A stretch of DNA of 64,000 nt from the NCBI RefSeq assembly GCF_965638725.1, contig NC_134963.1, positions 15,280,501-15,344,500 on the forward strand, in the 5' to 3' direction. The position numbers and the translations under genes are program-made. Shown here piece after piece: positions 26,401-35,034 of this stretch. The stretch comes from Aptenodytes patagonicus (Eukaryota; Chordata; Aves; Sphenisciformes; Spheniscidae). Position 1 is the first letter of the stretch. Each line of letters starts with the position of its first letter. Below the pieces are notes generated by a model that saw nothing but the letters and a program-made list of their open reading frames with translations, was not told the DNA's origin and made no database searches.

Positions 26401-27937
26401 GGGAGTTTCGGTCGTGGGCCAGAGATGAAAGCCACCCCACAGAGGGGCTGCGGGACCCCAGCAGGGTCCTGTGCAGCCGAGCACAGGAACCGCTGTGCCA
26501 CCACGTTCGGGTTCTCGGTGAGCGCGGCCAGGTTAGAAAGCACCAGCCAAACGGCCTGAGCGGGGCCGGGCTCTGAAATCCCCCCACCCACAGCCCCGGC
26601 TCCGCATCAGCCACCTCCACGCCACCACGGCCCTGCCGGCGTCTCCGCAGGGGTCACGGCACCGTCGCGGCCACGCTTCTCCCTGCTCTGCCACCGGTGT
26701 GGGGCCTTGCTCACCCCCGGGGCATCCCAGCCCGCCCAGACCTTCCCTGCCCATCCCGGCCTGCCAACCTCCTGTTGAACCCCAAATCCATCCCCAGCCA
26801 AGTCCCAGCACGCTCCAAGGGGAACCTCTTCCTATGGGGAACCTCTTCCTCTGGGGCTACAACAGACAGGGCCCCGCTCGGCAGCTTTTACTTATACGTA
26901 TTTTTCCCATCTATGAAACATAAATAAATCCAGCTGTTGCTCCCCTTGGCACGGCCTCGCCGCCGTTGCCCCCGGCAGCATCGAGGCTGCAGCTGGCAAA
27001 GCTTCCCCTTCCCACCGGGACTCTCCCTGCTGCCGGGGAAGGCTGGAGGGTTCGAGCAGGCGCTGCATCGCCGCGGCGGAGGAACCGGGGGCGAGGACAC
27101 TGGCCTGCCTCCCGGCGAGAGGCCGGAGCCCGGCCGAGGGGATGCAGCCTGCTCGGGAGGTAGGACCACAGGGGGAAGGATGCGGCCGGGCCGGCGGGGA
27201 TGCTGCCCGGTGGGGAGGGATGCAGGTGGGCTTGAGGGGATGCCGCTCGGTGGGGAGGTAGGAGCCCATGGAAGGGATGCAGCTGGGCCAGGAGGATGCA
27301 GCCCGGCCGAAGCAGGAGCCCAGTGGAAGGGATGCGGCCGAGCCGGGGGGATGCAGCCCCGTGGGGAGGTGGGAGCCCATGGAAGGGATTGCGGCCAGGC
27401 CGGGGGGCTGCAGCCCGGCGGAAGGGATGCAGGCGGGCCGAGGGGATGCAGCCCGCCGGGGTGGTAGGAGCCCGGGGGGGAGTGATGCGGCCGGGCCGGG
27501 AGGATGCTGTGGGGCCGGGGCCGGGCCGGGGGGATACCGGGGGACCGGGACCGGGACCGGGACCGGGCCCCTCCGGGCGCTACCGGCAGGAGGGTTTGGC
27601 GATGCCGGACCCACCTCGGGGCCACCTGCAGAGCGCGCAGCCTCACTCGGGCGCACCGCAGCGCCGCGGGGGAGCCCGGCGCGGCCCGGGGGGGGGGGGG
27701 GGTGGGGGTGGGGGGGTGTTGGGTACTGGGGGGGGGGGGGGGGTGTCGGCGGGCCCCTACCTCCAGGGTGCGGATCTCCTTCTGCGTGAGGTCGTTGGAG
27801 GCGGCGCACTTGGTGCGGAGCCCCTCCAGGTTGGAGATGCTGATGTCGATCATGTTCTGGACCAGCTCGCACTGCTGCAGCGCCTTCTGCAGACTCAGCT
27901 GCTGCTCCTCGCTCCTCGTCATGTTGTCCTCATCCAT
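10966..27937 (-). CDS. KSR2: KSR2, kinase suppressor of Ras 2, 5' four coding exons (partial gene)
   Basis: KSR2 is a pseudokinase scaffold that brings RAF, MEK and ERK together at the membrane. Four exons join in frame: 27761-27937 (177 bp), 20173-20313 (141 bp), 19128-19278 (151 bp) and 10966-11470 (505 bp). All have GT donors and AG acceptors and compatible phases (0, 0, 1, then 2). Together they encode about 324 residues. Exons 1-3 match the N-terminal CA1 region (coiled coil plus SAM-like fold). Exon 4 matches the proline-rich linker, which has many TPP and PPGTPP motifs. The atypical C1 domain and kinase-like domain are not in the window and must lie beyond base 1. The identification rests on recognising the protein sequence; KSR1 is the main alternative, but the exon 4 sequence fits KSR2. 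Confidence 0.95.
12199..12230. repeat. (AAAAAAT)n simple repeat
   Basis: A short A-rich stretch with a T about every eight bases. It sits in the AT-rich part of KSR2 intron 3. Confidence 0.85.
12491..12513. repeat. (CA)n microsatellite
   Basis: Eleven to twelve CA dinucleotides in a row lie within KSR2 intron 3. This is a simple repeat with no coding meaning. Confidence 0.95.
18172..18192. repeat. Poly-G tract
   Basis: This is an uninterrupted run of 21 G on the plus strand inside KSR2 intron 3. It is a likely site of length variation and sequencing error, and it can form a G-quadruplex. Confidence 0.9.
19128..19278 (-). CDS. KSR2: KSR2 coding exon 3
   Basis: This 151-bp exon encodes the rest of the SAM-like part of the CA1 region: [20 protein letters not shown], then [20 protein letters not shown] and a tail ending VHKS. 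It ends one base into a Gly codon, before the donor GTGAGT (19127-19122). The acceptor AG is at 19280-19279. The split codon is completed by the first two bases of exon 4, which confirms that the two exons belong together. Confidence 0.95.
19279..20172 (-). other. KSR2: KSR2 intron 2
   Basis: This short intron (894 bp) lies between exons 2 and 3, with GTAAGG at its 5' end and CAG at its 3' end. It is GC-rich and I see no repeats or further genes in it. Confidence 0.85.
20173..20313 (-). CDS. KSR2: KSR2 coding exon 2
   Basis: This 141-bp exon (47 codons, phase 0 at both ends) encodes [16 protein letters not shown] at its start and [14 protein letters not shown] at its end. The acceptor AG is at 20315-20314 and the donor GTAAGG begins at 20172. 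It continues the CA1 region from coiled coil into the SAM-like fold. The sequence is very close to the known vertebrate protein, with a few conservative changes. Confidence 0.95.
20314..27760 (-). other. KSR2: KSR2 intron 1
   Basis: This is a 7.4-kb GC-rich intron bounded by GTAGGG at 27760 and an AG acceptor at 20315-20314. It holds no exon I can support. It contains a degenerate minisatellite at about 27130-27530 and several G or C homopolymer runs (for example near 21000, 21530 and 21990). The many apparent reading frames are GC-driven and show no family resemblance. An alternative KSR2 first exon is possible but I see no direct sign of one. Confidence 0.8.
27130..27530. repeat. Degenerate GC-rich minisatellite in KSR2 intron 1
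   Basis: Phrases such as GGGATGCAGCC, GGTGGGGAGG and GGAGCCCATGGAAGGGATG recur every 25-75 bases in shuffled order across this stretch. The pattern fits a decayed GC-rich minisatellite. It starts a few hundred bases inside the intron, next to exon 1. It creates long open frames on both strands, which are artefacts. Confidence 0.65.
27761..27937 (-). CDS. KSR2: KSR2 coding exon 1
   Basis: This exon encodes residues 1-59, starting [13 protein letters not shown] and ending KEIRTLE. The ATG is at 27937-27935 in a strong context (G at -3 and at +4). It reads straight into a donor, GAG|GTAGGG, at 27760. Heptad-like leucines and glutamines ([18 protein letters not shown]) fit the coiled-coil part of the CA1 region that helps bind BRAF. 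It lies in a CpG-rich island, as expected for a first exon. The 5' UTR boundary cannot be seen. Confidence 0.95.
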
Positions 27938-28330
27938 CGCTCGCCGCGCCCCCCCTCCCCACCCCCCCACCTCCACCCTCCGCCGCCGCGGCCCCCCCCC
28001 TCCCCTCCCCTGCCCGCCCGCCCCCCCCCCCCCGCGCCGCTCAGCCCCGCTCCGCCGCGGCCCGCAGCATCGCGGCCCCGCGGTGCCCACCGAGCCGTCA
28101 GCGCGGCGCCGCGGCCGCCTCCCCCCCCCCCCCCCGGGCGCGGCGGGGCGGGGGCGGGGGCGGCGCGCTCCGGCACGGCGGGGCCGCGCTCGCTGCGCGC
28201 CGCTCCGCGCGGTAACACCCCCCACCCCCCCCTCCCAATCCCTCCTCCATCCCTCCGCCACCGCGTACCGGCACCCGCCCCCCGGCCCGGGCATGGGGCG
28301 GCGAGGGGAGCGGCGGGTGAGGGGGGGGTA
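27938..28330. promoter_or_regulatory. KSR2: KSR2 5' flank, CpG-rich probable promoter region
   Basis: The 390 bp upstream of the KSR2 start codon are extremely CpG-rich, with repeated GGGGCGG/CCGCCCC-type GC boxes (for example around 28143-28160) and no TATA box. This is typical of a CpG-island promoter. The transcription start cannot be placed from sequence alone. Confidence 0.55.
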
Positions 28331-29370
28331 GTGGGGGGGCTGCTGCAATGGGGGGCCCTGCTGCAATGGGGGACACTGCAGCGGGGGGGGGGGACGGGAC
28401 CTGGGGCAATGGGGGGGGCCGGGGGGGGGCCTGGGGCAATAGGGGTCCCTGCTGCAACAGGGGTCCCTGCTGCAATGGGGGGCTCTGCTGCAATGGGGGG
28501 GCCCTGCTGCAATGGGGGGGGCTGCTGCAATGGGGGGGGCCCTGCTGCAATGGGGGGCCCTGCTGCAATGGGGGACACTGCAGCGGGGGGGGGGGACGGG
28601 ACCTGGGGCAATGGGGGGGGCGGGGGGGGGCCCTGGGGCAATAGGGGTCCCTGCTGCAATAGGGGTCCCTGCTGCAATGGGGGGCCCTGCTGCAATGGGG
28701 GGGGGGCTGCTGCAATGGGGGGCCCTGCTGCAATGGGGGACACTGCAGCGGGGGGGGGGGAACGGGACCTGGGGCAATGGGGGGGGCGGGGGGGGGGGGC
28801 CTGGGGCAATAGGGGTCCCTGCTGCAATAGGGGTCCCTGCTGCAATGGGGGGCCCTGCTGCAATGGGGGGGGGGCTGCTGCAATGGGGGGCCCTGCTGCA
28901 ATGGGGGGGGCTGCTGCAATGGGGGGCCCTGCTGCAATGGGGGACACTGCAGCGGGGGGGGGGACGGGACCTGGGGCAATGGGGGGGGCAGGGGGGGGGC
29001 CTGGGGCAATAGGGGTCCCTGCTGCAATAGGGGTCCCTGCTGCAATGGGGGGCTCTGCTGCAATGGGGGGCCCTGCTGCAATGGGGGGGGGCTGCTGCAA
29101 TGGGGGGGGCCCTGCTGCAATGGGGGGCCCTGATGCAATGGGGGGCCCTGATGCAATGGGGGGGGGCTGCTGCAATGGGGATCCCTGCCGCAATTGGGGT
29201 GCAGCTGCAATGGGAGGCCCTGCTGCAATGGGGGGACGATGACACTGCTGCAATGGGGGTCCCTGCTGCAATTGGGGTGCAGCTGCAATGGGGGGACGAT
29301 GACACTGCTGCAGTGGGGGGGTTCTGCTGCAACGGGGGTTCCTGCCGCAACAGGGAGCCCTGCTGCAGAG
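28330..29370. repeat. G-rich minisatellite with higher-order structure upstream of KSR2
   Basis: The basic unit is about 17 bases (GGGGGGCCCTGCTGCAAT and variants), repeated dozens of times. Larger blocks are also repeated: the phrase CACTGCAGCGGGGG followed by GACGGGACCTGGGGCAAT begins near 28374, 28576, 28741 and 28945, giving blocks of about 165-204 bp. Both strands are open for hundreds of codons because the unit lacks stops in several frames. These frames are low-complexity artefacts. The G runs are dense enough for G-quadruplexes. Confidence 0.9.
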
Positions 29371-29835
29371 GCGGCCAGGCCAGGCTGTGTTGTGTGTGAC
29401 TGCAGGGCAGGAGCAGCAGGTGCAGGTGGGGGGGTACAGGGGATGTGCACCCCCAAAGGCCTAAGGAAGCCATATTGGGGTGCAACGGGGAACTGTGCTG
29501 CAGCCCCCACTGCGGAAGAAACAGGGCAGGATTCACATCACTGGGGGTGAGGAGGGGCCAGTTCCCCCCAGCTGCCCTCCCACCCCACGACCCCTCCTGG
29601 CACAGAGGGGATGCCAATGTTGCTCAGGGCCAGGCCAAATCCTGCCTCACCCTATGGACCCCAAGGGTCGCACAAAAGGGGACGAGCAGGGAGGGCAGCC
29701 GGGACGGAAAGCTGCAGCAGGATCCAGGGAAAGCCAAGGAGGGACCCTGTGGTCCCTGCTGTAGCAACGGGATTTGGCCTGAAAGGGAGCAAAACCAAAT
29801 AAAATCCGAGCTGCCACGCACCACAGCATGCCTCC

Positions 29836-29914
29836 CCCTCCTCTCCCCCAGCTCCCCTCTCCCCCCAGCTCCCCTCTCCCCCCAGCTCCCCTCTCCCCCC
29901 AGCTCCCCTCTCCC
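29836..29914. repeat. Pyrimidine-rich minisatellite, unit about 17 bp
   Basis: Four to five near-perfect copies of CAGCTCCCCTCTCCCCC lie in a row. No gene overlaps them. Confidence 0.9.
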
Positions 29915-30359
29915 AGCGCTGCTCCAGCTGCCATAAAGGGATTTGAAATACCAAGGATGCAGTTTGGGAAGCAGCAGTGGGGTGCAGGGGAGGAGGAGGA
30001 CACCCAGACACCCCTCCGCTCCCCCCCCACCCAGAGGCCACAGTGATGGTCCCACGCTCACTCCCAGGTTGCTGGGTAGAAGCCAAAAACGCCCCCCCCA
30101 GCCCTGCGCACATCCCTGGATCTCCATTTCCCAACGGCCAGAGCCCCTGTAGAAGCACTAACCCCACACGCAGGGGATGAACCCCGCTCCTCTCTAGCAT
30201 GCTCGGATATTTCAGGGTTCAGCCCAGCCCCAGGGACGGCAGAGGAAAGGGGGGGCGGGCGGCAGGCACACACTGACCCCCCGATGCTGAAGCCTTTCCC
30301 TTGGAGAAGAGCCTTTCCCTCTGCAGGCCGCCGTGCTCGAGAAGCTTTACAGAAGCTTG

Positions 30360-30482
30360 GTATATGGATATAAAACATTTTATATACATATTATATGTGT
30401 ATATATATAAAAATCTATATATAAATCTATATAAAATTTTATATATAATTTTATATATGATTTTTAGACATATATCTATAAA
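30360..30482. repeat. AT-rich self-complementary stretch
   Basis: About 120 bases of almost pure A and T, with TATATATA, AAATCTATATATAAATC and AAAATTTTATATATAATTTT segments that are largely self-complementary. It is probably an expanded simple repeat able to form cruciforms. Confidence 0.8.
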
Positions 30483-31254
30483 AGGTACCCAGAGCCAGCC
30501 AGGAATGGCCAAGCCTGGCCAACAAGCTCAGCAGTTATTCAGGAGAGACGGAGCCAGGACGATGCTGCAAGAAGCTCCGCCCGTCCCACTCCCCCAGAGC
30601 AAAGCTCCCCCTTACCCCGGACCTCCTCGGCTTTGGATATTTGACTTTATTCCCAGCTGACGTACCCATCCCAGTCCATATCAACTCCAGGGAGAACACA
30701 AGCCAAACCCCCAACGGCTTTATCCGTCAAATTAAACTGGCCGTGCTTGCAGTGGTCATCTCCGTCCGAGTCAGGGTATGGCTAAAAAAGTTTGGAATTT
30801 GCTGATTTTTGCCTTTTTTTAATCAGAAGTTTTAATTTCCAGGCTTGCCCCCGTGTTGGGATGAGCACGCGTGTCCCTTTTCCTCCCTCTCACTAACAAC
30901 CCACTTGCTTACCTAGAAAAACTCTCTTTGAGGGTCGGAAGAAGCAGGTTAGAGGAATTTTATAGAAATTACCGGAATTTTAGCTTTCCGGTCGGTTATG
31001 TGCTGTCCTGCTGGGAAGGGACCTAAAGCTGCAGCCACCCCGGCTCCGCAGGGCGTCCCCAGCCCTGGCTGTAAGGGGGACTCAGAGGGACTCCCCCCAG
31101 GGTGGGAAACATCAGCAGCTCCCCCGGGTGACAGCGGGGCAGTGGCCGAGGGCAGGACCCTGCCTGCACCCGCTGCCGACGGCCAGGGGAGCCTCCGAAA
31201 GGAGGGGTGGCAAAGGGGAGGAAAACACAGCAAAAGGGTTCAAAAAGCCAGTTC

Positions 31255-31340
31255 TGGGAGAAGGAGGAGAAGAAGAAGAAGAAGGAGAAGGAGAAGAAGG
31301 AGAAGGAGGAGAAGGAGAAGGAGGAGAAGAAGAAGATACA
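31255..31340. repeat. (GGAGAA/GAAGAA)n polypurine microsatellite
   Basis: This is an unbroken purine run on the plus strand made of GGAGAAG and AAGAAG triplets. It is followed directly by a degenerate (ATACG/ATATG)n stretch to about 31385. Confidence 0.9.
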
Positions 31341-31440
31341 ATACGATATAGTACAATATGATACGATATGACACGATACGGTATAATATAAATAAAAAGG
31401 GGATGCCAGACTATCATACCTGAACTAAGGATAAGGATAA

Positions 31441-31570
31441 GGGAGGAAAAGGAAAAGGAAAAGGAAAAGGAAAAGGAAAAGGAAAAGGAAAAGGAAAAGG
31501 AAAAGGAAAAGGAAAAGGAAAGGGAAAGGGAAAGGGAAAAGGAACAAAAAAGGGAAAGAAAGGAAAAGGG
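31441..31570. repeat. (GGAAAA)n polypurine microsatellite
   Basis: About 20 copies of GGAAAA or GGGAAA lie in tandem. Open frames here (Phe/Pro/Leu or Lys/Gly repeats) are artefacts of the repeat. Confidence 0.95.
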
Positions 31571-31782
31571 GATGCCAGACTACCATACCCAAACTGAACA
31601 GAATAAGAATAGAATAGAACAGAACAGAACAAAACAGAACAGAATAGAATAAAAAAGGGGATGCCAGACTGAACTCCACAGAGCTGTTACCTTCTGCTCA
31701 GCGTGTTTGGATCAGGCTGGGACTCACTCAGGCACTTTGCAAACCACAGCGGGACCAGGCGGTGAAAACCCACCTGAACGAC

Positions 31783-32377
31783 TGTGCTGGTTTTGGCTGG
31801 GATAGAGTTAATTTCCTTCCCAGTAGCTGGTATGGGGCTGTGGTTTGGATTTGGGCTGGAAAGTGTCGATAACACAGGGGTGTTGTCGTTACTGCTGAGC
31901 AGTGCTGACACACAGTCAAGGCCTTTTCTGCTCCTCACCCCACCCCACCAGCGAGCAGGCTGGGGGGGCACAAGAAGTTGGGAGGGGGCACAGCCGGGAC
32001 AGCTGACCCCAACTGACCCAAGGGATATTCCACACCATATGACGTGATGCTCAGCATATAAAGCTGGGGGAAGAAGGAGGAAGGGGGGGATGTTCGGAGC
32101 GATGGCGTTTGTCTTCCCAAGTCACCGTTAGGTGTGATGGAGCCCTGCTTTCCTGGAGATGGCTGAACACCTGCCTGCCCATGGGAAGGAGCGAATGAAT
32201 TCCTTGTTTTGCTTTGCTTGTGCGCACGGCTTTTGCTTTACCTGTTAAACTGTCTTTATCTCAGCCCATGAGTTTTCTCACTTTTACCCTTCTGATTCTC
32301 TTCCCCATCCCACCGGGGGGGGGAGCGAGCGAGCGGCTGCGTGGTGCTTGGTTGCCAGCTGGGGTTAAACCATGACA
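31783..32377 (+). mobile_element. Avian endogenous retrovirus LTR, first copy (array left edge)
   Basis: This 595-bp element begins TGTGCTGGTTTTGGCTGGGA and ends GGGGTTAAACCATGACA. It has the usual TG...CA ends and an internal ATATAAAGC TATA-like box at about 32056-32063. It matches the other three LTRs of the array at about 97%. Its right flank (TATATGAGGCAGCTGAGG) is the same as that of the second and third LTRs. The left flank is unique, and no 4-6 bp target duplication matches the array's right end. Confidence 0.9.
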
Positions 32378-32712
32378 TATATGAGGCAGCTGAGGGAGGA
32401 TGAGAGTTTCATAGCTAAAAATCCTAATTTTGCTTTACCCTAACACCAACATATCCTCATATGCTTCAATCCTAAAAAGAGGATCCTTTTATGAAGAGGA
32501 CCCTTATTCTTTTAATCCTAAAGACAATAGATCCTTATATCCTTTGGTGTATAAAAATCCTAATTTTGCTTTAATTCTCAACCTGTGCTCTGTATGAAGG
32601 GCTGAGGGAGGAGGAGGGCAGTTTGGGTTTGGTATATAAGAAGAAAGGAAGGGGAGGAAGAAAGCACAGCTCCCCCGGGGACTTTGTCAGGCCAATCAGG
32701 AGATGGCGGCCT

Positions 32713-32908
32713 CATAGGATCATCGACTCACAGAATGGCTGGGGTTGGAAAGGACCTTTAAAGATCACCTAGTCCAACCCCCCACCACGGGCAGGGACGT
32801 CTTCAACTAGAGCAGGTTGCTCAGAGCCCCGTCCAACCTGGCCTTGAACACTTCCAGGGATGGGGCATCCACAACCTCTCTGGGCAACCTGGGCCAGGGT
32901 CTCACCAG
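32713..32908 (-). mobile_element. CR1 3' tail in array unit 1
   Basis: This is a minus-strand CR1 fragment of about 195 bp: the ORF2 end plus the 3' UTR (CTTTAAAGGTCCTTTCCAAC) and a terminal ATTCTGTGAGTCGATGATCC tail. It lies directly downstream of the candidate gene and is present in all three units, so it predates the array. Confidence 0.9.
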
Positions 32909-33112
32909 CCCCACGAGCGGAGGCAGTTCCCTCGGCCTGCCCTCGTGCGCCCCGGCCCCTCACCATCCCGAAGGCCCTGGGCTGGGCCCGCACCCCACGC
33001 ACCAGTGTCTTTCCTGGGCTGGGGAGACCAGGAGGGGACAGAGGAGTCCAGATGCAGTTGCCAAAGTACCAAATAAGAGAGAGGGAAAGCATTTTTGCCG
33101 TTACTTTCTTGG

Positions 33113-33118
33113 TTTATT
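33113..33118 (-). terminator. AATAAA poly(A) signal of candidate array gene, copy 1
   Basis: AATAAA on the minus strand, 21 bp beyond the TAA at 33139-33141. It lies between the reading frame and the CR1 tail, where a short 3' UTR would end. Confidence 0.5.
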
Positions 33119-33138
33119 GGTGGGGTTTTAATTTTCTG

Positions 33139-33465
33139 TTACCCAATCTTGAAAAGAACTAACGAAGCAGCTAGCAGGGGCCTTAATGCTGAAGGCCAGC
33201 ACTTCTTCCTGGCAGACCTGCGGTCTTCTGCTTCTCCAGAGGAGCGGCTGTCTCTCTGACGCCTCTTCTTGATCCGTTGCTGTTCTTCCTGCACCAGCGC
33301 AGAGGGTCTGGCTTCATCTCCAACCTCCCGCCGGGCAGCCTTCTCGTCCTCAGGCCGAAGAAACCCTACCTCCAGGCCCCAGGGACCTCGGTGGCCCTCT
33401 GAGGGACTTCTCCCGGCGCAGGAGCCCGGCGGAAGCCATGTTGTCTCATACCCTTTTTCTTGGGG
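33139..33465 (-). CDS. Candidate array gene, copy 1, possible second exon (108 aa)
   Basis: Reading in the same frame as the upstream ORF, this stretch gives PQEKGYETTWLPPGSCAGR, then FLRPEDEKAARREVGDEARP, QEEQQRIKKRRQRDSRSSGE and a tail ending AASLVLFKIG and TAA. A pyrimidine-rich run ending in CTCTGAG at 33466 could be a phase-0 acceptor. ATGGAG|GTGGAT at 33685/33684 could be a phase-0 donor. Splicing there would remove the in-frame TAG and give about 180 residues. An AATAAA follows the stop by 21 bp. The splice sites are an inference without transcript data. Confidence 0.4.
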   Translation of the reverse strand, partial: PQEKGYETTWLPPGSCAGRSPSEGHRGPWGLEVGFLRPEDEKAARREVGDEARPSALVQEEQQRIKKRRQRDSRSSGEAEDRRSARKKCWPSALRPLLAASLVLFKIG

Positions 33466-33546
33466 CTCAGAGCAGAGGAGATGGCACCCCTTCAGAAGGG
33501 GTGGGGGTAGGGGAGAGGGTGGGGGACGGGCGGGTAGGCCTCCCGG

Positions 33547-33900
33547 CTAGTGCCAGGTGCGGAGGCCGGGCCGAGGGTAGGGCGCTGGCCGGGCGCTCCT
33601 GCGGCACCGCGTCGCTGGTCTTGTGGAGGGGAGCCCTGGCACGATGTGGTGGTGCCAGGGGAGCCATCCTGGAGGTGGATCCACCTCCATCAGCTCCTCC
33701 TCATCTCCAGGTGGATCCACCTCCATGGGCTCCACACCATCAGCTACATGAGCGATGGCCATCGCTGCCATGTAGCTGATGGTGCCTCCCGTCTGACGCC
33801 GCCTCTTCCTCTGCGCCTCCCGCAGTCGCTTCTCTGGTTGCCCACGCAGAGGTGGGCACCCGCTCGCTCCGCTGCTGTGGGTCCTCTTTCTTCCAACCAT
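33547..33900 (-). CDS. Candidate array gene, copy 1, 5' reading frame (117 aa)
   Basis: I do not recognise this protein. The frame starts MVGRKRTHSSGASG, then has a very basic stretch (KRLREAQRKRRRQ), a hydrophobic turn (ISYMAAMAIAHVADG) and an acidic duplication, EPMEVDPPGDEEELMEVDPP, then a Pro/Arg-rich tail and TAG. A TATAAATA box lies 58 bp upstream of the ATG and the context CCACGATGG is good. In this copy the second codon differs from copies 2 and 3 (Val, not Met-Ser). The frame stays open after the TAG to a TAA at 33139. The basic stretch suggests nuclear location, which is an inference. It could also be a decayed gene fragment. Confidence 0.5.
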   Translation of the reverse strand: MVGRKRTHSSGASGCPPLRGQPEKRLREAQRKRRRQTGGTISYMAAMAIAHVADGVEPMEVDPPGDEEELMEVDPPPGWLPWHHHIVPGLPSTRPATRCRRSARPAPYPRPGLRTWH

Positions 33901-33957
33901 CGTGGAGGTCGAGGGCCCGGAAGCTCAGCGAATGTGGGCCAGCTGCTGGGGGCCCGG

Positions 33958-33965
33958 TATTTATA
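33958..33965 (-). promoter_or_regulatory. TATA box of candidate array gene, copy 1
   Basis: The minus strand reads CCCTATAAATACC, a close match to the TATA consensus, 58 bp before the ATG, so transcription would start about 30 bases before the ATG. Some 35 bp further upstream lies TGACATCA or its complement (33998-34005), one base from a CRE site. The same arrangement is kept in units 2 and 3. Confidence 0.55.
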
Positions 33966-33998
33966 GGGTCCGGAACAGAACACCGTGAGGTAGCTCGT

Positions 33999-35034
33999 GA
34001 CATCAGGAGGCCACTGTGATGGCTATTCTGGCAGCTGGGGGGCCTGTGGCCTTAAAGGTACCCTACCGTGGGAGGAAGAGGAGGGTCGGGGAGCAGGGGG
34101 GGCTGAAGGCCCCTTTCCTGGGGATCGCTCCCCTGTGTCCGTTCCTAACGGAGGGACATTTCAGGGATCGGGTCTGAAACGTGGGCAAAGATTTTTCTGA
34201 GGAGGGCCAGAATTGTTTGGACTCCACCCACCCATCCCTTCTGGCACTTTAATGGCCGAGGGATTGTTAAAAATCTACGTGAGCCAGATGGAGACTTTCC
34301 ACCGACTTCGGTGGAACTCGGATCAGGCCCAACGTGAGTGGGTCCTGACAGAGCTCGGGGAGAAGAGGGGGAAACTTTGCAAGGTCTAACTGGTCCCGAG
34401 AAGCGAGGCGGAGGGCAAAGAGGATGAGCACGTCACGAGGCAGGGCCACCGTGGCTTTCAAAGTGAGATTTAAATCTGTTTTGTGACTTAACGTACCTTG
34501 ATCTTGTAGAGAGGGTTGGGGTGTGTCTGCAGACTAGGTGGCCTCTGAACTGGACGGATAGTCCAACATATCCCTCTTTTGGCTACTCAGAACCGCCAGT
34601 GAGTTGGTGCCTCTCGTCCAAATGGTGCTTTCCAGCCCTACCTTCCCGACTTTGGGCCAGAGCCCTCCACGGTTGGCTTCTCAAGCCCCTGAACTGCCTT
34701 ATACGCTACGCTGGACCTTATTAATTTGAATCCGTGCCATCCCCTTCTCTCATTTACCACTTATTGCGGGGGGCTTTGGTTGCGTGCGTGTCAGCATCAG
34801 GACGCTGTGAGTTCAAGGCTCCTGCCTTACGTTGGCTGAACTCTGCTGCCTCTGCAGATTGGGACTGGCCTGGCATTTTTCAGGCAGGAGAAAAGTAGTT
34901 CTGATACTCTGGCACTACCAAAAAGCATCAGCGTTTGCGTTATAGCAACACCTAAGAGTCCTGCACCAATGGTCTGGCACTTCACTCCCAAACAACTGCA
35001 GGATCCTGATGAAGTGATAGAATGTTTGGAAAAA
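33999..35034. other. Array unit 1 segment without a supported gene
   Basis: About 1 kb of moderate GC content. The part at 34300-34340 (CCGACTTCGGTGGAACTCGG then ATCAGGCCC) resembles an old, widely dispersed reptile/bird repeat. The part at about 34850-35030 is open on the plus strand (GLAFFRQEKSSSDTLALPKS, then a stretch with PKQLQDPDEVIECLEK) and may be a remnant of retroviral internal sequence. No complete gene is visible. Confidence 0.55.

Larger units (their letters stand above)
29371..31782. other. Intergenic region between the KSR2 5' flank and the tandem array
   Basis: No gene can be supported here. It contains a CAGCTCCCCTCTCCCC tandem repeat (29836-29914), an AT-rich near-palindromic stretch (30360-30482), then purine-rich microsatellites and a thrice-repeated GGGGATGCCAGACT phrase (31255-31670). 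The last 110 bases before the array look unique. Confidence 0.7.

Noticed and set aside
26888..29617. A 909-codon minus-strand reading frame, with others of 450-650 codons on both strands in the same place
   Set aside because: They run through the KSR2 upstream minisatellite and intron 1. Their peptides are Pro/Gly/Ala/Cys repeats made by the repeat unit. Only the 59 codons of KSR2 exon 1 inside them are real.
31414..31679. Phe/Pro/Leu-rich minus-strand frames
   Set aside because: These are translations of (GGAAAA)n and related simple repeats; they have no start context or family.
33467..33667. 66-codon minus-strand frame overlapping the candidate array gene, in another frame
   Set aside because: A Pro-rich frame with no features of its own. 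The frame shared by both flanking open stretches is the better reading.
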